Below are positions 6,148-8,563 of a DNA stretch of 8,563 nt, piece after piece; positions within the stretch are counted from its first letter, which is position 1; every line of letters starts with the position of its first letter. The notes beneath the pieces are model-generated. The model was not told where the DNA came from. It searched no databases and was given only the letters and a program-made list of their open reading frames with translations. A program made the position numbers and the translations under genes. The DNA is taken from NCBI GenBank assembly GCA_021808185.1, contig JAKBCB010000145.1, positions 1 through 8,563 of the forward strand, in the 5' to 3' direction. The DNA comes from Pseudomonadota bacterium (GTDB taxonomy: Bacteria; Pseudomonadota; Alphaproteobacteria; Acetobacterales; Acetobacteraceae).

Positions 6148-6152
6148 CCTCC
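6148..6152 (-). promoter_or_regulatory. Shine-Dalgarno GGAGG for the OsmC-family start at 6140
   Basis: GGAGG lies within GGGGAGGGGACACA immediately before ATG on the minus strand, seven bases from the start. This supports the 170-residue form. Confidence 0.6.
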
Positions 6153-6189
6153 CCGCGCCAGATCGAGACCTTGCGCATACAGCGGGGCA

Positions 6190-6228
6190 CCGGCCCTGAC
6201 CAGCGGCCGGCGCCGAAAGGCACGGCGC
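6190..6228 (-). terminator. Two tandem GC hairpins after the propeller gene
   Basis: GCGCCG (6210-6215) pairs with CGGCGC (6223-6228), immediately abutting the stop codon at 6229-6231. CCGGCC (6190-6195) pairs with GGCCGG (6205-6210). The stems have six base pairs each with loops of seven and nine bases, and they share base 6210, so they may compete. No U-tract follows. They may partly terminate transcription, or stabilise the upstream message within a longer operon. Confidence 0.35.
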
Positions 6229-7347
6229 TCAGTCGTGGCCGGCCAGCGTCGTCTTCCAGTCGTGGTACACGTCGATGTCCAGGCCATCGGGATAGAACAG
6301 ATAGCCGGGGGCGTGGCCCGGCTGGTCGGTGACGCCGTATTGCCAGATGATCTGCTTGGTCTTGCGGTCGATCACGATCACCCGATGCCGCTCGTCGTCG
6401 TTGAGCAGGATGTCGCCGGTGGGCAGTTCCATTGCCAGCGAGGGATGCACCAGCATCTTCTCGCCCTTTTTCTCCGAATACTCCCAGGTGACCTTGCCGC
6501 TGCCGGGGTCGAACACGACGACCCCGCCGGGCTTGGCGTAATTGGCCACGATCACCTGCCCATCATGCGTCATGTAGGCATCGGACGGATAGCTCACATG
6601 CGGCGCCTGCCGGCTCCAGACCACCTTGCCGTCCAGGGTCAGCCGCGTGATCCACGAACCCGGGATCTCGGTAATCAGGATGTCGCCGTTATCGAGCGGG
6701 GTCGAGCCGTTCGGCAGGTTCAGGAAGCGCGGCGGATCGTGCCGGCAGGTACCGGGCTTGCCCCATTGCGAGAGCACGCTTTCCTTCTCGCGGTCGATGA
6801 ACAGCACGCGGCAGTTGCGAATATCGGCGGTCATCACCCGCCCGTCGGGCAGGATGTGCACATCGTCGGGGAAGTTCAGCAGCCCCTCGCCCTTGCCGAA
6901 GGTATCGGACTCGCCATAGCTCCAGATCAGCGAGCGCGTGGCGTAATCGACGATGTGAATGTCGTAGTTGTCTTCCTCGTTGACCGAGATCTCCTTGCCG
7001 TCCGGCGAGAAGAATGCATCGTCGTTGGCCCGGTAAACCTTGAGGCTCGGGGAGGTGAATTCCCAGATGATGTGCTTGTCGGGCGCCACTTCCAGGATGC
7101 GGTTGTTGTGGCGGTCGGCGATGATGATGGGAAACGGCAGCGGCTTGCCCCAGGATGGCACCGGATGCTCCCGCGTGCCGGTGGCCGGCGGCGCCGGCGG
7201 CAGGGTCACGCCGCTGGAAACCACGCCCGCGCCGCGCATGCGCGGTGTCACCTTGATGGGCGTGCCATCCGGCTGCGGCTCCGCGGCGACGGCGGCAAGG
7301 CTCAGCAGCGACAGGGCGAGGCAGCCCGCAAGTCCCAGGCGCGACAT
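6229..7347 (-). CDS. Exported six-bladed beta-propeller repeat protein
   Basis: The 372-residue product begins with a signal peptide (MSRLGLAGCLALSLLSLAAVAA, cleavage near Ala22; Cys9 is too early and lacks a lipobox context). A Pro-rich linker runs to about 70. Six repeats then follow, each with a glycine/aspartate turn, a short hydrophobic strand and a Trp-containing strand: about 73-97 (ends IIWEF), 108-144 (LIWSYG), 158-199 (VLSQWGKPG), 208-246 (KVVWSR), 253-290 (KVTWEY) and 299-338 (QIIWQYG). LFYPDGLDIDV (350-360) closes the ring. Phrases such as FPDDVHILPDGRVMTADIRNCRVLFID resemble NHL, PQQ-like and arylsulfotransferase propellers, but no catalytic motif of a named enzyme is recognised. 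A periplasmic binding, scaffold or enzymatic role is possible. The ATG at 7347 has only a poor ribosome-binding site and a nearby hairpin. An anaerobox lies 61-74 bases upstream. It appears to be the first gene of the propeller-OsmC-SDR-ALDH-GltB-like set. Confidence 0.87.
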   Translation of the reverse strand: MSRLGLAGCLALSLLSLAAVAAEPQPDGTPIKVTPRMRGAGVVSSGVTLPPAPPATGTREHPVPSWGKPLPFPIIIADRHNNRILEVAPDKHIIWEFTSPSLKVYRANDDAFFSPDGKEISVNEEDNYDIHIVDYATRSLIWSYGESDTFGKGEGLLNFPDDVHILPDGRVMTADIRNCRVLFIDREKESVLSQWGKPGTCRHDPPRFLNLPNGSTPLDNGDILITEIPGSWITRLTLDGKVVWSRQAPHVSYPSDAYMTHDGQVIVANYAKPGGVVVFDPGSGKVTWEYSEKKGEKMLVHPSLAMELPTGDILLNDDERHRVIVIDRKTKQIIWQYGVTDQPGHAPGYLFYPDGLDIDVYHDWKTTLAGHD

Positions 7348-7358
7348 GAAACGGCATC

Positions 7359-7383
7359 CCGAGGTTTCCAGAAGCCGCCTCGG
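7359..7383 (-). other. Hairpin in the propeller gene leader
   Basis: CCGAGG (7359-7364) and CCTCGG (7378-7383) form a six-base-pair stem with a 13-base loop, ending 11 bases before the ATG at 7347. It occupies the place where a Shine-Dalgarno would be expected, and none is clear. It may affect translation, but could also be fortuitous in GC-rich DNA. Confidence 0.25.
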
Positions 7384-7407
7384 TGGGCGCCGCCGGGGGG
7401 ATTCGCC

Positions 7408-7421
7408 TTGATCTGAGTCAA
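7408..7421. promoter_or_regulatory. Anaerobox (Fnr/FixK-type operator) upstream of the propeller gene
   Basis: The plus strand reads TTGATCTGAGTCAA, and the minus strand TTGACTCAGATCAA. This matches all specified positions of the alphaproteobacterial FixK/FnrL consensus TTGA(T/C)-N4-(G/A)TCAA, and all but one of E. coli FNR TTGAT-N4-ATCAA. It overlaps the truA stop codon (7418-7420) and is centred about 67 bases upstream of the propeller start. If bound as a class II activator site at -41.5, transcription would start near 7373. No good -10 is visible at the corresponding place, so the exact promoter is uncertain. The site is AT-rich inside very GC-rich DNA, which makes chance less likely. Confidence 0.6.
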
Positions 7422-8191
7422 GCCGCCGTGGCGAACGGGTCCACCGGGTAGCGCACGCCGGTCAGCGACAAGCCCCCGGGCGGCGCGGTGGGGCCGGCGG
7501 CCGAACGGTCGCACGCGGCCAGCGCCGCCGCCATCGCGCTCTCCGGCCAGCGCCCCTCACCCACCAGCTTCAGCGTGCCGACCATGTTGCGCACCTGATG
7601 GTGCAGGAAGCTGCGCGCCTCGGCGACGATCTCGATCACTTCGCCGTGACGCGCGACATCCAGCCGGTCCAGCGTCCGCAGCGGGCTTTTGGCCTGGCAG
7701 GCGGCGGCGCGGAACGAGGAGAAATCGTGCTTGCCCAGGATGGATTGCGCGGCCCGGTGCATCGCCGCTTCGTCCAGCGGGTGGTCCACGTGCCAGACCC
7801 GGTCGCGCAGCAGCGCCGGGCGCGCGCGGCGATTGAGGATGCGGTAGCGATACGCCCGGCCGATGGCGGAAAAACGCGGATTCCAGCCCTCCGGCGCGAT
7901 CGCCGCGCGCAGCACCACCACGGGGTGCGGCTTCATGTGGAAATTCAGCGCCTCGCGCACCTTGGCCGCGCGCCAGTCGCCGGGCAGTTCCAGCATCGCC
8001 ACCTGCGCCTCGGCATGCACGCCCGAATCAGTGCGCCCGGCGACGGTGCTCGGCACGGCCGCGCCGCCCGCGAGCCGCGCCGCAGCCCCCTCCAGCACGT
8101 TCTGCACGGACAATCCCGCGCCGGCCTGGCTCTGCCAGCCGACGTAATCGGTGCCGTCGTATTCGATCAGCAATGCGAGCCGCGTCGTCAC
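7418..8191 (-). CDS. truA: tRNA pseudouridine(38-40) synthase TruA
   Basis: TruA converts uridines 38-40 in the anticodon stem-loop of many tRNAs to pseudouridine; it acts as a cytosolic homodimer. The 257-residue length is normal. Visible hallmarks: LLIEYDGTDYVGWQSQ (7-22), the catalytic motif AGRTDSGVHA (51-60) with Asp55 as nucleophile, NPRFSAIGRAYRYRI (104-118), KHDFSSF (154-160), SFLHHQVRNMVGTL (194-207) and the C-terminal PPGGLSLTGVRYP (237-249). The start is GTG at 8191, giving GTGACGACG with a four-base GTGA overlap with the stop of the esterase gene. This indicates translational coupling. A GGGGG stretch upstream is only a weak ribosome-binding site. The stop codon lies inside the anaerobox, so truA ends exactly where the control region of the next gene begins. 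Confidence 0.97.
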   Translation of the reverse strand: MTTRLALLIEYDGTDYVGWQSQAGAGLSVQNVLEGAAARLAGGAAVPSTVAGRTDSGVHAEAQVAMLELPGDWRAAKVREALNFHMKPHPVVVLRAAIAPEGWNPRFSAIGRAYRYRILNRRARPALLRDRVWHVDHPLDEAAMHRAAQSILGKHDFSSFRAAACQAKSPLRTLDRLDVARHGEVIEIVAEARSFLHHQVRNMVGTLKLVGEGRWPESAMAAALAACDRSAAGPTAPPGGLSLTGVRYPVDPFATAA

Positions 8192-8563
8192 GCCGCGCCA
8201 AGCCCCCAGAACCGCGCGATCGCCTCGGTGGCGGCGACCGGTGCCGGCATGACAAACGGGTCCGCCCCCGGCAATAGCGCCGGGTAGGCGTGGCCGAAGC
8301 CGTCCAGCCGCCATTGCTCGACGGCGTCGCCCCAGACGCGGCGGCGCACGCCGGGCGCCTCGGCCTCCTCGAAATCCGGCGCCTCCTCCAGCCCCAGCAG
8401 CGCTGTCCATTGCGCCACCAGCGCGTCCGCGTTGGCTGGATCGACGGCGGGGTCGGCCGCCCCGTGCCAGACCGACAGGCGCGGCCAGCGCGGCAAGACG
8501 CTGCCCCCCGCGCCCACGGAGGCGGCGCGCGCCGCCCAGGTCGCGCGCGTCTCCGTCGCGGCC
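8188..8563 (-). CDS. PHB-depolymerase-family esterase, C-terminal part (5' end outside window)
   Basis: The frame is open from the right edge of the window to a TGA at 8188-8190, giving 124 visible residues. PRLSVWHGAADPAVDPANADALVAQW is characteristic of the extracellular poly(3-hydroxybutyrate) depolymerase / LpqC-like esterase family. The Asp at visible residue 37 (in HGAADP) and the His at 91 (in DGFGHAYP) fit the last two members of the Ser-Asp-His triad; the nucleophilic Ser would be upstream, outside the window. The family includes PHB depolymerases, feruloyl esterases and acetylxylan esterases, so the substrate is open. A GTG at 8517 would give only a fragment and is not a credible start, because family-like sequence continues upstream to the edge (TWAARAAS). 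It overlaps truA by four bases, implying a shared transcript. Confidence 0.82.
   Translation of the reverse strand, partial: AATETRATWAARAASVGAGGSVLPRWPRLSVWHGAADPAVDPANADALVAQWTALLGLEEAPDFEEAEAPGVRRRVWGDAVEQWRLDGFGHAYPALLPGADPFVMPAPVAATEAIARFWGLGAA

Noticed and set aside
6141..6287. 49-residue N-terminal extension of the OsmC-family protein
   Set aside because: It would overlap the propeller gene, and a strong GGAGG precedes the ATG at 6140.
5668..7416. Plus-strand 582-codon open frame opposite the OsmC and propeller genes
   Set aside because: It spans two well-supported minus-strand genes and their spacer, has low-complexity composition and no recognisable domain.
1..8563. CRISPR arrays, insertion sequences, phage genes, tRNA or rRNA genes
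   Set aside because: No regularly spaced repeats, terminal inverted repeats with transposase, integrase, or tRNA-like TTC-loop patterns were seen on either strand.

Overview
The window is strongly GC-rich, with G or C at most third codon positions. It reads as chromosomal DNA of an alphaproteobacterium. Protein style, GTG starts and a FixK/FnrL-type box fit Rhodospirillales, perhaps Acetobacteraceae, but that placement is inference because there is no rRNA or marker gene specific enough. Nine protein genes are supported. I see no tRNA, rRNA, CRISPR array, transposon or phage gene.

Layout. On the plus strand, 1-405 is the 3' end of a proline racemase-superfamily gene whose second catalytic position is Thr, as in trans-3-hydroxy-L-proline dehydratases. 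It converges on eight minus-strand genes that fill the rest. Read in their direction of transcription (right to left) these are: the end of a PHB-depolymerase-like esterase (8563-8188); truA (8191-7418, overlapping the esterase by a GTGA); an exported six-bladed beta-propeller protein (7347-6229); an OsmC-family protein (6140-5628); an atypical SDR (5559-4846); an NAD(P)-dependent aldehyde dehydrogenase (4772-3276); a membrane-anchored FMN/[3Fe-4S] glutamate-synthase-like protein (3204-1774); an exported chalcone-isomerase-like protein (1699-1091); and, after a 371-base gap, a small single-pass membrane protein (719-417).

How they may work together. The propeller, OsmC, SDR, aldehyde dehydrogenase and GltB-like genes are collinear, with spacers of only 68-88 bases. 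They look like one loosely packed transcription unit for redox or aldehyde metabolism, but no substrate can be read from the sequence. A perfect palindromic anaerobox (TTGAT-N4-GTCAA) lies at 7408-7421, just upstream of the first gene of that set. This suggests oxygen-responsive control by an Fnr/FixK-type regulator.

Most notable points: the anaerobox; the SDR, which has lost the YxxxK catalytic pair (Leu144/Asn148); the GltB-like protein, which keeps the FMN and [3Fe-4S] core but has no amidotransferase domain and carries an N-terminal membrane anchor; and the conserved-looking gene set as a possible uncharacterised module. Nothing in the window is clearly a defence system or mobile element.
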